This document shows positions 1-6,749 of a stretch of 32,319 nt of DNA, piece by piece (position 1 is the stretch's first letter; every line of letters starts with the position of its first letter). The notes below the pieces were generated by a model, which worked only from the letters and a program-made list of their open reading frames with translations, searched no databases and had not been told where the DNA came from. Origin of the DNA: an uncultured Prevotellaceae bacterium (GTDB lineage Bacteria > Bacteroidota > Bacteroidia > Bacteroidales > Bacteroidaceae); NCBI GenBank assembly GCA_946404865.1, contig CAMJFC010000036.1:1-32319 (forward strand). The letters run 5' to 3'. Made by a program: the position numbers and the translations under genes.

Positions 1-3000
1 CTTCCTTGACGAAGTATAAGGGGTTGTTGACCGTAGCATAGATACGCACACTCTGCAAAGAGAGTGCTTTAAGAGCGCTCTTAGGTAAGGTATAACCCAG
101 GGCGATGCGCTTCACCTTGATGAACGACTGTTCGCAGTAGCTCAGCGACTGGTAGCCCACATAGTCGAACAGTTTGCGGTTGAGCATCAGTCCCGGCAGC
201 GAGGCGCCTTCGTTGGAGCCTGCCACCCAATAGTCCATATTGGTGTATTGGCCACCGGTGGACGGGTCGAAGTTGGCCAGTGGGCTCTCACCCCAGTGTC
301 CCCATCGTGCATATAAATAGATGTTGAAATCCCAGTTCTTATAACGGAGGTCGTTGTTGAAACCTGCGAACCACTTCGGCGACTGCGAACCGATATAGTC
401 GATATCCAGGTTCTGGTCAATGACATTGTCGCCATCCAAATCGGCCACCTTGACATCACCAGGCTGGAATGGCTGTGTCTTATCCGCATCCTTGAAATAG
501 GTGGCTGCCTCTGCCGCCTCGTCGGATGTCCAAATGCCCAAATAATCGAATGTCTTGTACGACTTGATGGGATGACCAATCATCAATGTTGAGTTCTCCT
601 TATTGGTGCCGACCTGTATGTCGGTACCGTCAACGAGGTCAACAATCTTCTCCCGGTTGGCGGAGAACGAGAGGGTGGAATTCCATTGGAAGTCCTTCGT
701 CACGATGTTGCGTGAGTTGATGGTAATCTCGAAACCACGGTTCTGTGTAGAGCCGATGTTGGTGTATGTGGCGAATTTACCGTCGTTACCTGATGAGGTG
801 GGCAGTGAGCGTTTCAGGATAAGGTCGGTGGTCTTGGTGTTGTAGTAGTCGAAGGTGATGTTGACCCGGTTGTTGAGCAACAACATATCGAAACCGAAAT
901 CGATGGTCTTCGACCTTTCCCATTTGGTATTCAGGTTACCAATCAAGTCATCCACACCTAACGTATAGCGGTTGGCCGCGGTGTCTTGGAATCCGAAGCT
1001 CCAGTTGGCGAAAGAGATACCCGATTCAGTACCATACACGGGGATACCGGAGTTACCTGTCACACCGTAGGTCAGGCGGAATTTCAAATCATCGAGCCAG
1101 GAGCGTGTGCTCGCCATGAACGGTTCGTCGCTGATACGCCATGCGAGAGCAGCCGAGGGGAAGGTGTCCCATTTATGGCCTGAGGCCAACACGGAAGCTC
1201 CGTCGCGCCTCAGCGATGCAGTGAAGAGGTAGCGGCTCTTCCAGTCGTAGCTGATACGGCCTGCGTAGGAGAAGTTCTGCTGTTGGGTGTAGCTGCTGCT
1301 GTGGATAGAGTGGCCTGCGCCGCCATCGTTGCTGGCCAGGTTCCACCACAGGTTCGATGCTAAGGTCTGACCGATAGAAGTGGCCGACAGGTCATCACCC
1401 GTCTTCTTGTTCCATGTGGTCAACAAGGTGAGGCTGAGGTGGTGGTCTTCGGGCAGCATAACAAAGTTGTAGGTCAGGACATTGTTCCATTCAATGTAGA
1501 GACTCGACGCCTTCGTCATCGTGGCTGTTGATTGTTTGGTGCCGGCTTCGATGACCGTTGCTGAGAGCGCATCGGCATAGTCACCAATAGTGGAGTTGAC
1601 GATATGTGTGTTGACCTGTGTGCGGAAGTTCAGACCAGCGATAGGATGAATGTCCAGATAGCCGTTGGCCACCACATTGGTGCCATAGCTCTCACGGGCG
1701 TAGAGATAGTCGCCCAAGGTATTGATGAGCGGGTTGACATAGTCAGTGGCACTCAGTGGACGTTCCACCATCTCGGTACCAATGGTGTAAGTGTCAGAGT
1801 GGTCGTCATAGACACCGTAGGGTGAACCCAATTGCATGCCCGTAGTGGGAGTGCTTTGATAAGGAGAGGCCTCACTGCGATTGTGTGTCAACTGGAAATT
1901 TATGCCGGCGTCAATCCACTTGTGCACCTTGTGGTCGATATTGGCACGAAGGGTGTAACGGTCGGTGCCGCTGCTTTTCTTCCACTTGTTGCCGTCATTG
2001 GCATAACCGACGCTGAAGCGAGCCGTAGTTTTCTCCGATCCGCCGGAGAGGGTGAGGGTGTGGCGGTGACTCCAAGTGGTCGATTTCTGCAATTCCTCAT
2101 CGAAGTCGGTCCAAGCGTTGGCGCGATAAGCCGCGTATGCCGCGGTACTGCTGAAGAGGTTGAGGTCGTCGGAAGTGCTGCTCCACTGACCGGCATTAGC
2201 AGCTGCGATGCGGTGTGCCTCGTAATAGTTCTGACCAGAGCGGTAGTCGGGATGCTCCTCGCGGAAGGCACCGGTGACATAGCCGTTGTACGACACCTGC
2301 ATCTTGCCTGCCTGAGCTTTCTTGGTGGTGATGATGATAACACCATTGGCACCCTGCGAGCCGTAGATGGCGGTGGAGGATGCATCTTTCAACACGTCGA
2401 TGGTCTCAATATCATCGGGGTTGAGGTCGCCCATCGAACCGCCTTGCACACCATCGATGATGACCAGCGGTGCGTTGTTACCATTGATTGAGCGGTTACC
2501 ACGGATGCGGAGTTCAGAGCCGTTGACGTCGAGACCAGTGATGCGTCCTTGCAAAGCTGTGGCCACGCTGCTGGTCGGCGCTTGAACGATGACATCGCTC
2601 TTGACCTGAGCCACTGCTCCGGTGACATCACGTTTTCTGACGGTACCGAAACCGATGACCACAACTTCGTCCAGACCTTGTGTGTCAGGTTCCATCGTCA
2701 CGTTCATCGTATTGCCACTGACCTGCACGGTCTTGTTTTTGTAACCCATGTAAGAGAATACAAGACTGTGCTTCCCACTGGGCAAGCTGATAGAGAAGTT
2801 TCCGTCGATGTCGGAAATGGTGCCCCCGAAGGCGTCTCCTTCAGCCACCTTGACGGTAACACCAATCATCGGTTCCCCGTTTTCGTCCACGATGTGGCCC
2901 TTGACTGTAATGTTCTGAGCCACGGCGGCAGGCGGGTTCGGTGCTGTACCTGTGTCTGCCACAGCAGATGCTGGTACGAACAGCAAAGCCGACAAGCCGA

Positions 3001-3058
3001 TTGCCAATGCAGCCTTTTGCAGGCCGTTGACCGGATGCTTTTTAGATAAATGTTCCAT
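1..3058 (-). CDS. SusC/RagA-family TonB-dependent outer-membrane receptor (3' end cut by window edge)
   Basis: An uninterrupted minus-strand frame runs from ATG at 3058 to the left edge: 1019 residues with no stop, so the last part of the barrel lies outside the window. Seen in order: a signal peptide (basic start, hydrophobic stretch to about residue 34), a carboxypeptidase-like regulatory domain (about 48-125), a TonB-box-like segment DEVVVIGFG, a plug domain with LRIRGNRSINGNNAPLVIID and DVLKDASSTAIYGSQGANGV, then a long Tyr/Trp/Asn-rich beta-barrel. No STN domain precedes it, so signalling to an anti-sigma factor is not expected. Family knowledge: SusC proteins import glycans or peptides across the outer membrane with a SusD lipoprotein cap; the susD partner would be expected just beyond the left edge. 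The substrate cannot be read from the sequence. No TAnnTTTG box was found within 250 bases upstream. Confidence 0.95.
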   Translation of the reverse strand, partial: MEHLSKKHPVNGLQKAALAIGLSALLFVPASAVADTGTAPNPPAAVAQNITVKGHIVDENGEPMIGVTVKVAEGDAFGGTISDIDGNFSISLPSGKHSLVFSYMGYKNKTVQVSGNTMNVTMEPDTQGLDEVVVIGFGTVRKRDVTGAVAQVKSDVIVQAPTSSVATALQGRITGLDVNGSELRIRGNRSINGNNAPLVIIDGVQGGSMGDLNPDDIETIDVLKDASSTAIYGSQGANGVIIITTKKAQAGKMQVSYNGYVTGAFREEHPDYRSGQNYYEAHRIAAANAGQWSSTSDDLNLFSSTAAYAAYRANAWTDFDEELQKSTTWSHRHTLTLSGGSEKTTARFSVGYANDGNKWKKSSGTDRYTLRANIDHKVHKWIDAGINFQLTHNRSEASPYQSTPTTGMQLGSPYGVYDDHSDTYTIGTEMVERPLSATDYVNPLINTLGDYLYARESYGTNVVANGYLDIHPIAGLNFRTQVNTHIVNSTIGDYADALSATVIEAGTKQSTATMTKASSLYIEWNNVLTYNFVMLPEDHHLSLTLLTTWNKKTGDDLSATSIGQTLASNLWWNLASNDGGAGHSIHSSSYTQQQNFSYAGRISYDWKSRYLFTASLRRDGASVLASGHKWDTFPSAALAWRISDEPFMASTRSWLDDLKFRLTYGVTGNSGIPVYGTESGISFANWSFGFQDTAANRYTLGVDDLIGNLNTKWERSKTIDFGFDMLLLNNRVNITFDYYNTKTTDLILKRSLPTSSGNDGKFATYTNIGSTQNRGFEITINSRNIVTKDFQWNSTLSFSANREKIVDLVDGTDIQVGTNKENSTLMIGHPIKSYKTFDYLGIWTSDEAAEAATYFKDADKTQPFQPGDVKVADLDGDNVIDQNLDIDYIGSQSPKWFAGFNNDLRYKNWDFNIYLYARWGHWGESPLANFDPSTGGQYTNMDYWVAGSNEGASLPGLMLNRKLFDYVGYQSLSYCEQSFIKVKRIALGYTLPKSALKALSLQSVRIYATVNNPLYFVKE

Positions 3059-3297
3059 TGAGTTTTTAGTTATTAAATTTAGGTAAAATTATATAAATAA
3101 TAGACGCATAGATTCATTCTTTGTAACCATACATACATTAAAAAGGTTTATTCCATATCATCCAATTAAAGGAGTATTTAAGTGAATGATGATGAAAGGG
3201 AGGGTTAATCTCTTGCAAAAAGCGTGGTTATGAAATGGAACGGTTGAGCGTTTGGGCAATGTTTAACCGATAACAGAATAACAGGAGATTGGCGATA

Positions 3298-3305
3298 TAT
3301 CTTTG
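3298..3305 (+). promoter_or_regulatory. Bacteroidetes -7 box for the holin-like/amidase pair
   Basis: TATCTTTG matches the Bacteroidetes TAnnTTTG -7 consensus exactly and lies 24 bases before the ATG at 3329. No TTTG was found at the usual 19-20 bp upstream, so only half of the promoter is supported. Confidence 0.6.
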
Positions 3306-3328
3306 CAGAGAACTTAGTATCCTGCATT

Positions 3329-3592
3329 ATGAATCCCATCACAAAAGAATGGCTTCAATACGGCACTGCCGTGTTGATGGTGCTATCGGGCATCACACTC
3401 ACGTTCATCTGTTTCTTCACCAAAGAAGAAGTTACCGACGGCGTTCTCTGGTACGTCGCGCAATCACTCACCTTCGCCGGCGGTGTCTTCGGCGTCAACA
3501 TCTATTTCCACTCCAAAATCGGCGAGTCGGAATCGCACATCAAAAGATACATCGACGAGCTACTGAAAGGGAACCATGCGCACCATCTCTGA
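3329..3592 (+). CDS. Small two-helix membrane protein, holin-like
   Basis: 87 residues. Two hydrophobic segments (about residues 10-30 and 40-59) are joined by a short charged turn (TKEEVTDG), followed by a charged C-terminal tail ending HAHHL. It overlaps the following amidase gene by 17 bases, so the two are almost certainly translated together. Small two-helix membrane proteins next to a lysozyme-like amidase are the usual arrangement of phage holin and endolysin genes. The holin role is inferred from size, topology and neighbour, not from a recognised family motif. No phage structural or replication gene lies nearby. It might instead simply anchor or export the amidase. Confidence 0.75.
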   Translation: MNPITKEWLQYGTAVLMVLSGITLTFICFFTKEEVTDGVLWYVAQSLTFAGGVFGVNIYFHSKIGESESHIKRYIDELLKGNHAHHL

Positions 3593-3995
3593 ACTCATCA
3601 TCCATTGTTCGGCAACACCTGAAGGCAAAAACTTCACCGTTGCCGACATCCGACAGTGGCACCTCGCCAGAGGTTTCCGCGACATCGGCTATCACTATGT
3701 AATCTACCGCGACGGCACCCTACACACAGGGCGGCCTGTCGCACAAGTCGGAGCCCACTGCACCGGGCATAACCGCCATAGTATCGGCATCTGCTATATC
3801 GGGGGATGCACCAAAGACGGCAAGACTCCGAAAGACACGCGCACCAAGGAACAAAAAACAGCATTGAAACAACTTCTGACAGCGTTGCATCGCAGATTTC
3901 CGCGTGCCACGCTCCACGGCCACCGGGAATTCGCCAACAAAGCGTGCCCCTCTTTCGACTGCCACAAAGACTATGATTCCATTTTCAATACTTGA
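3576..3995 (+). CDS. N-acetylmuramoyl-L-alanine amidase (Amidase_2, T7 lysozyme-like)
   Basis: 139 residues, close to the size of T7 lysozyme (about 150). Zn-amidase residues are visible: His10 in ELIIHCSAT, Tyr39 in IGYHYVIYRDGTL, His116 in LHGHREF, and Lys122 and Cys124 in NKACPSFD. They align with T7 lysozyme H17, Y46, H122, K128 and C130. The enzyme should cut the bond between N-acetylmuramic acid and L-alanine in peptidoglycan. There is no signal peptide, so it needs a holin or other route to reach the wall, which fits the overlapping membrane-protein gene before it. Similar stand-alone amidases are common in Bacteroidales genomes. Whether this one is a phage remnant or a domesticated wall enzyme cannot be decided here. 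Confidence 0.92.
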   Translation: MRTISELIIHCSATPEGKNFTVADIRQWHLARGFRDIGYHYVIYRDGTLHTGRPVAQVGAHCTGHNRHSIGICYIGGCTKDGKTPKDTRTKEQKTALKQLLTALHRRFPRATLHGHREFANKACPSFDCHKDYDSIFNT

Positions 3996-4062
3996 ACCCA
4001 TGACGCGATTTGTTATCTTTTTTCTGCTCGGCTGAAAAAAGTGGCAAAAACACGTCTAAAAT

Positions 4063-4093
4063 TTTGTTGTATCCATTGTTTTCTCTACTTTTG
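4063..4093 (+). promoter_or_regulatory. Full Bacteroidetes promoter for the 4119 gene
   Basis: TTTG at 4063-4066, exactly 19 bases, then TACTTTTG at 4086-4093: a perfect match to the Bacteroidetes sigma-ABfr promoter. The gene starts 26 bases after the -7 box. Confidence 0.8.
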
Positions 4094-4118
4094 CAGATAG
4101 AAGCAACCTTTCATTTTA

Positions 4119-4613
4119 ATGATGAACATCGACACGACAAACATGTGCTCGCACCTGCAACGCAAACTATTCGAAGAGGATGGTGCGTATCATTCTCTAT
4201 GGATTGCCATACAGGAAGATTCAGAACTAACTGCTGTGGTTCGTTCTCGCCAATTACATATTTACCGCAATGGCAAGAAGGTGCTGATTTTGGCAGGTAA
4301 GTCTGCACCAAAGATGATCAGAGAGGACTCGATATGTAGGCTTTTACAAATTGAGCGAATCAAGTGGATGGAGCAACGCTTCAATAAAGCCTTGGCTGCC
4401 ATCAAGGATGAATCTGCTGTTTCATTGAAGGCAATCAAAGAGGATGTTGCCGAACTCAGCAAATACTATGGCAGTGATTTGTGGAAACTGGACTTTGCTG
4501 CTGACGAAGCAGGGATTCTTCCTCAAGACCTTAAACGCGGAGTACTATCAGAAGATGGTATTTGGAATCTAATCTCTGACTATCATGAACTTCTAAAGTC
4601 TAAGCGACGATAG
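4119..4613 (+). CDS. Hypothetical protein, cytoplasmic, not recognised
   Basis: 164 residues; two adjacent ATGs at 4119 and 4122 are both possible starts. I do not recognise a family. No signal peptide or membrane segment is seen. Residues about 40-65 have a beta-strand-like pattern around HIYRNGKKVLILAGK; residues about 75-115 are strongly helical and charged; the C-terminus is basic (LLKSKRR). The gene is supported by its own promoter at 4063-4093 and a hairpin terminator at 4637-4667, so it is a single-gene transcript between the amidase and tRNA-Pro. Codon use is less GC-rich than in the neighbouring aroA, which could mean a more recent arrival. The function is unknown. Confidence 0.8.
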   Translation: MMNIDTTNMCSHLQRKLFEEDGAYHSLWIAIQEDSELTAVVRSRQLHIYRNGKKVLILAGKSAPKMIREDSICRLLQIERIKWMEQRFNKALAAIKDESAVSLKAIKEDVAELSKYYGSDLWKLDFAADEAGILPQDLKRGVLSEDGIWNLISDYHELLKSKRR

Positions 4614-4636
4614 CCGACCACTTCTTCACTAAAAAC

Positions 4637-4667
4637 AAATAAAGGACTGAAATTCAGTCCTTTATTT
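4637..4667. terminator. Bidirectional terminator between the 4119 gene and tRNA-Pro
   Basis: A perfect 15-base inverted repeat (AAATAAAGGACTGAA and its complement) around a single central base, with A/T-rich flanks on both sides. It sits between converging transcripts and could stop both. Confidence 0.8.
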
Positions 4668-4673
4668 TGATTT

Positions 4674-4749
4674 TGGTCGGGATTACTGGACTCGAACCAG
4701 CGACCTCGCGCCCCCCAGACGTGTGCGCTACCAACTGCGCTAAATCCCG
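4674..4749 (-). tRNA. tRNA-Pro (anticodon GGG)
   Basis: 76 bases including an encoded CCA end (4674-4676). The acceptor stem is CGGGATT/AATCCCG, with C1-G72 as expected for bacterial tRNA-Pro. D stem GCGC/GCGC, anticodon loop CTGGGGG (anticodon GGG), T arm with TTCGAGT. The anticodon stem (CACGT/GCGCG) holds one A-C mismatch at positions 28-42 and a G-U at 31-39. An own promoter lies at 4771-4801 and a terminator at 4637-4667. Confidence 0.95.
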
Positions 4750-4770
4750 ATCCTTTTGCTTTTGCGGATG

Positions 4771-4801
4771 CAAAGTTACGCAGTTTTTTTGAACTAACAA
4801 A
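4771..4801 (-). promoter_or_regulatory. Bacteroidetes promoter for tRNA-Pro
   Basis: Read on the minus strand: TTTG (4801-4798), exactly 19 bases, TAACTTTG (4778-4771). This is a perfect two-part promoter 22 bases before the tRNA 5' end. Confidence 0.8.
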
Positions 4802-4957
4802 ACTTTTCGAGGTTTTTTTGCATTTTTAACCAGAAACCATATCAAAAATAGAGGAAAACACACCCGAAACGAGCAAGAGAATCATGGGTGGCATATAATT
4901 TTATGGTAAAAAATTGAAAAGTTTTGAAAAAATGGGGGTAATATAAAAGAAAAGGTA

Positions 4958-4965
4958 TATCTTTG
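4958..4965 (+). promoter_or_regulatory. -7 box upstream of aroA
   Basis: TATCTTTG matches TAnnTTTG, 56 bases before the ATG at 5021. No clear -33 TTTG was found at the right spacing. Confidence 0.55.
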
Positions 4966-5020
4966 CAAACCTATTGCGGGTAGCAGTCCCGCGATTGTGA
5001 CAAAAAGCAAAAACAACCTC

Positions 5021-6274
5021 ATGAAATATCGTATTACCGCTCCTGAACGAATCAAAGAAACCATCGAGTTGCCCGCATCGAAAAGCATCAGCAACCGCGC
5101 CCTTATTATTCACAAACTCACTGGCGGCGACCTGCTGCCCGACAACCTGTCAGACTGCGATGACACCGAAGTAATGATCCGCGCATTGCGCGACATGCCT
5201 GAGACCATCGACATCAAAGCCGCCGGCACCGCCATGCGCTTCATGACCGCCTATCTGGCCGTGACACCCGGCACACATATCATCACCGGCACCGAACGGA
5301 TGCAGCAGCGACCCATCGGCATTCTGGTCGATGCCCTGCGCTACTTAGGTGCCGACATCCGCTATACGGGCAATGCGGGTTTTCCTCCGCTGCTCATCAC
5401 CGGACAACGGCTTGAGGGTGGCTACGTGGAAGTGCCCGGCGACACCAGTTCGCAATTCATCTCTGCCCTGCTGATGATTGGTCCCGCGCTGAGCAAGGGA
5501 CTGGAACTGCGCCTGACGGGCGACATCATCTCGAAGCCTTACATCGAACTGACCCTGTGCACGATGCGCGATTTCGGCACCGCCGTGGACTGGACCAGTC
5601 ACGACACCATCACCGTTGAGCCTGTGCCCTACCAGCCCCGTCCTTACTTCATCGAGAATGACTGGAGTTCGGCCTCCTACTGGTACGAGATAGCCATGCT
5701 CGCCCCCCACCCCGACACGGAGATACAGATGACAGGGCTGACCGACGGGTCGAAACAAGGCGATTCGATGGGACGTTACCTCTTCAACCTCTTAGGCATC
5801 AAGACCTATTTCGCCGACAAGCGCAAAGGGGTGCCCACCACCATCCGCCTGAAACGTTTCGCACACCCCGTGAACCGCATCGACTACGATTTCAAGACAC
5901 AGCCCGACCTGGCACAGACATTCGTGGTCACGTGTGCCATGCTCGATATCCCCTTCCACTTCACCGGACTCTCGACATTGAAAATCAAAGAGACCGACCG
6001 CATCGAGGCCTTAAAGCGCGAGATGCGCAAATTGGGATATGTGCTGCACGACATCGACTACCAAGAGTTGGTATGGGATGGCGAGCGTTGCGAAGCCGAG
6101 GCCGCCCCCGTCATCGAGACATACAACGACCATCGCATGGCCCTGTCGTTTGCCCCTGCGGCCTTCCGCTTCCCCGGTCTGCGCATCGACCATCCCGAAG
6201 TGGTGACCAAATCCTATCCTGAATACTGGAACCACCTGCGCCAGGCCGGTTTCATCCTGACAGAAGAGCCATGA
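5021..6274 (+). CDS. aroA: 3-phosphoshikimate 1-carboxyvinyltransferase (EPSP synthase)
   Basis: 417 residues from ATG 5021. A GTG eight codons upstream (4997) is in frame, but the ATG gives the usual family N-terminus MKYRITAPE. The enzyme joins phosphoenolpyruvate to shikimate-3-phosphate in the cytoplasm, the sixth step of the shikimate pathway to chorismate. Visible motifs: LPASKSISNRALII (substrate-binding Lys21, Ser22, Arg26), GTAMRF (69-74), QRPIG (Arg97, Pro98), KIKETDRIEALKREM and YNDHRMALSFAPAAF. The two-domain fold length is normal. The last bases overlap the next gene as ATGA, so translation is probably coupled. The -7 box at 4958-4965 is the likely promoter. Confidence 0.97.
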   Translation: MKYRITAPERIKETIELPASKSISNRALIIHKLTGGDLLPDNLSDCDDTEVMIRALRDMPETIDIKAAGTAMRFMTAYLAVTPGTHIITGTERMQQRPIGILVDALRYLGADIRYTGNAGFPPLLITGQRLEGGYVEVPGDTSSQFISALLMIGPALSKGLELRLTGDIISKPYIELTLCTMRDFGTAVDWTSHDTITVEPVPYQPRPYFIENDWSSASYWYEIAMLAPHPDTEIQMTGLTDGSKQGDSMGRYLFNLLGIKTYFADKRKGVPTTIRLKRFAHPVNRIDYDFKTQPDLAQTFVVTCAMLDIPFHFTGLSTLKIKETDRIEALKREMRKLGYVLHDIDYQELVWDGERCEAEAAPVIETYNDHRMALSFAPAAFRFPGLRIDHPEVVTKSYPEYWNHLRQAGFILTEEP

Positions 6275-6648
6275 CCCTCATCATCGTCTGCTTGGTCCTG
6301 CTCGCCGTGCTCTACCTTATTTTTATGATAGGGCGGCGCCACGTCAACACCCCCGTACAGACGGCAGTGTCGTGTGCCTCGTGTGATGGTCATGACAGCC
6401 GTTGCGAACAGGAGTGTATGATGGAGGCCGCGACCAAAGACATCGTCTATTTCGACGATGAAGAGTTGGACCGTTTCAGCGGCCGCCGGTCAGACAGTTA
6501 TACGGACGAAGAGGCGGAAGCCTTCCGTGAAGTGCTCTACACAATGCGACCGGAAGAGACGAAAGAATGGAACCGCAGTCTGATTTTACGCGGAGTGAAC
6601 GTGCCCGACCAAGTCAAGGATGAGTTGGTGATGCTGATGGAGGCGTGA
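6271..6648 (+). CDS. Conserved small membrane protein with four-cysteine motif
   Basis: 125 residues. One N-terminal membrane helix (about residues 2-20) is followed by CASCDG and CEQEC (Cys35, 38, 45, 49), spaced like a metal or disulfide site, then an acidic helical domain containing EAEAFREVLYTMRPEE and ending PDQVKDELVMLMEA. It starts inside the aroA stop codon (ATGA overlap) and so belongs to the same transcript. I recall similar proteins beside aroA in other Bacteroidales but know no assigned function. The cysteines would lie just after the helix; which side of the membrane is not clear. Confidence 0.85.
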   Translation: MTLIIVCLVLLAVLYLIFMIGRRHVNTPVQTAVSCASCDGHDSRCEQECMMEAATKDIVYFDDEELDRFSGRRSDSYTDEEAEAFREVLYTMRPEETKEWNRSLILRGVNVPDQVKDELVMLMEA

Positions 6649-6655
6649 GCTGACT

Positions 6656-6702
6656 ATTCATAATTGACAATTCACAAATAGCAATTGACAATTAGCAATT
6701 AA
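6656..6702. repeat. AATTGACAATT-type stacked intergenic repeat
   Basis: Short AT-rich units (AATTGACAATT, GCAATTGACAATTAGCAATT) stacked between the aroA operon and porW. This is the same style of repeat as at 11897-12006 and 30001-30160. Confidence 0.6.
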
Positions 6703-6749
6703 GTGGGCTGTAGGGCAATAAAAGCGGCAGTTTTTCAGTTAGATATAAT

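Noticed and set aside
1832..2491. Long plus-strand frame opposite the SusC gene
   Set aside because: The minus strand has a complete TonB-receptor frame through this region with clear motifs; the opposite frame has no recognisable domain and arises from codon bias.
4010..4300. Plus-strand frame overlapping the start of the 4119 gene
   Set aside because: It runs through the promoter at 4063-4093 and has no start context or domain; the 4119 frame is better supported.
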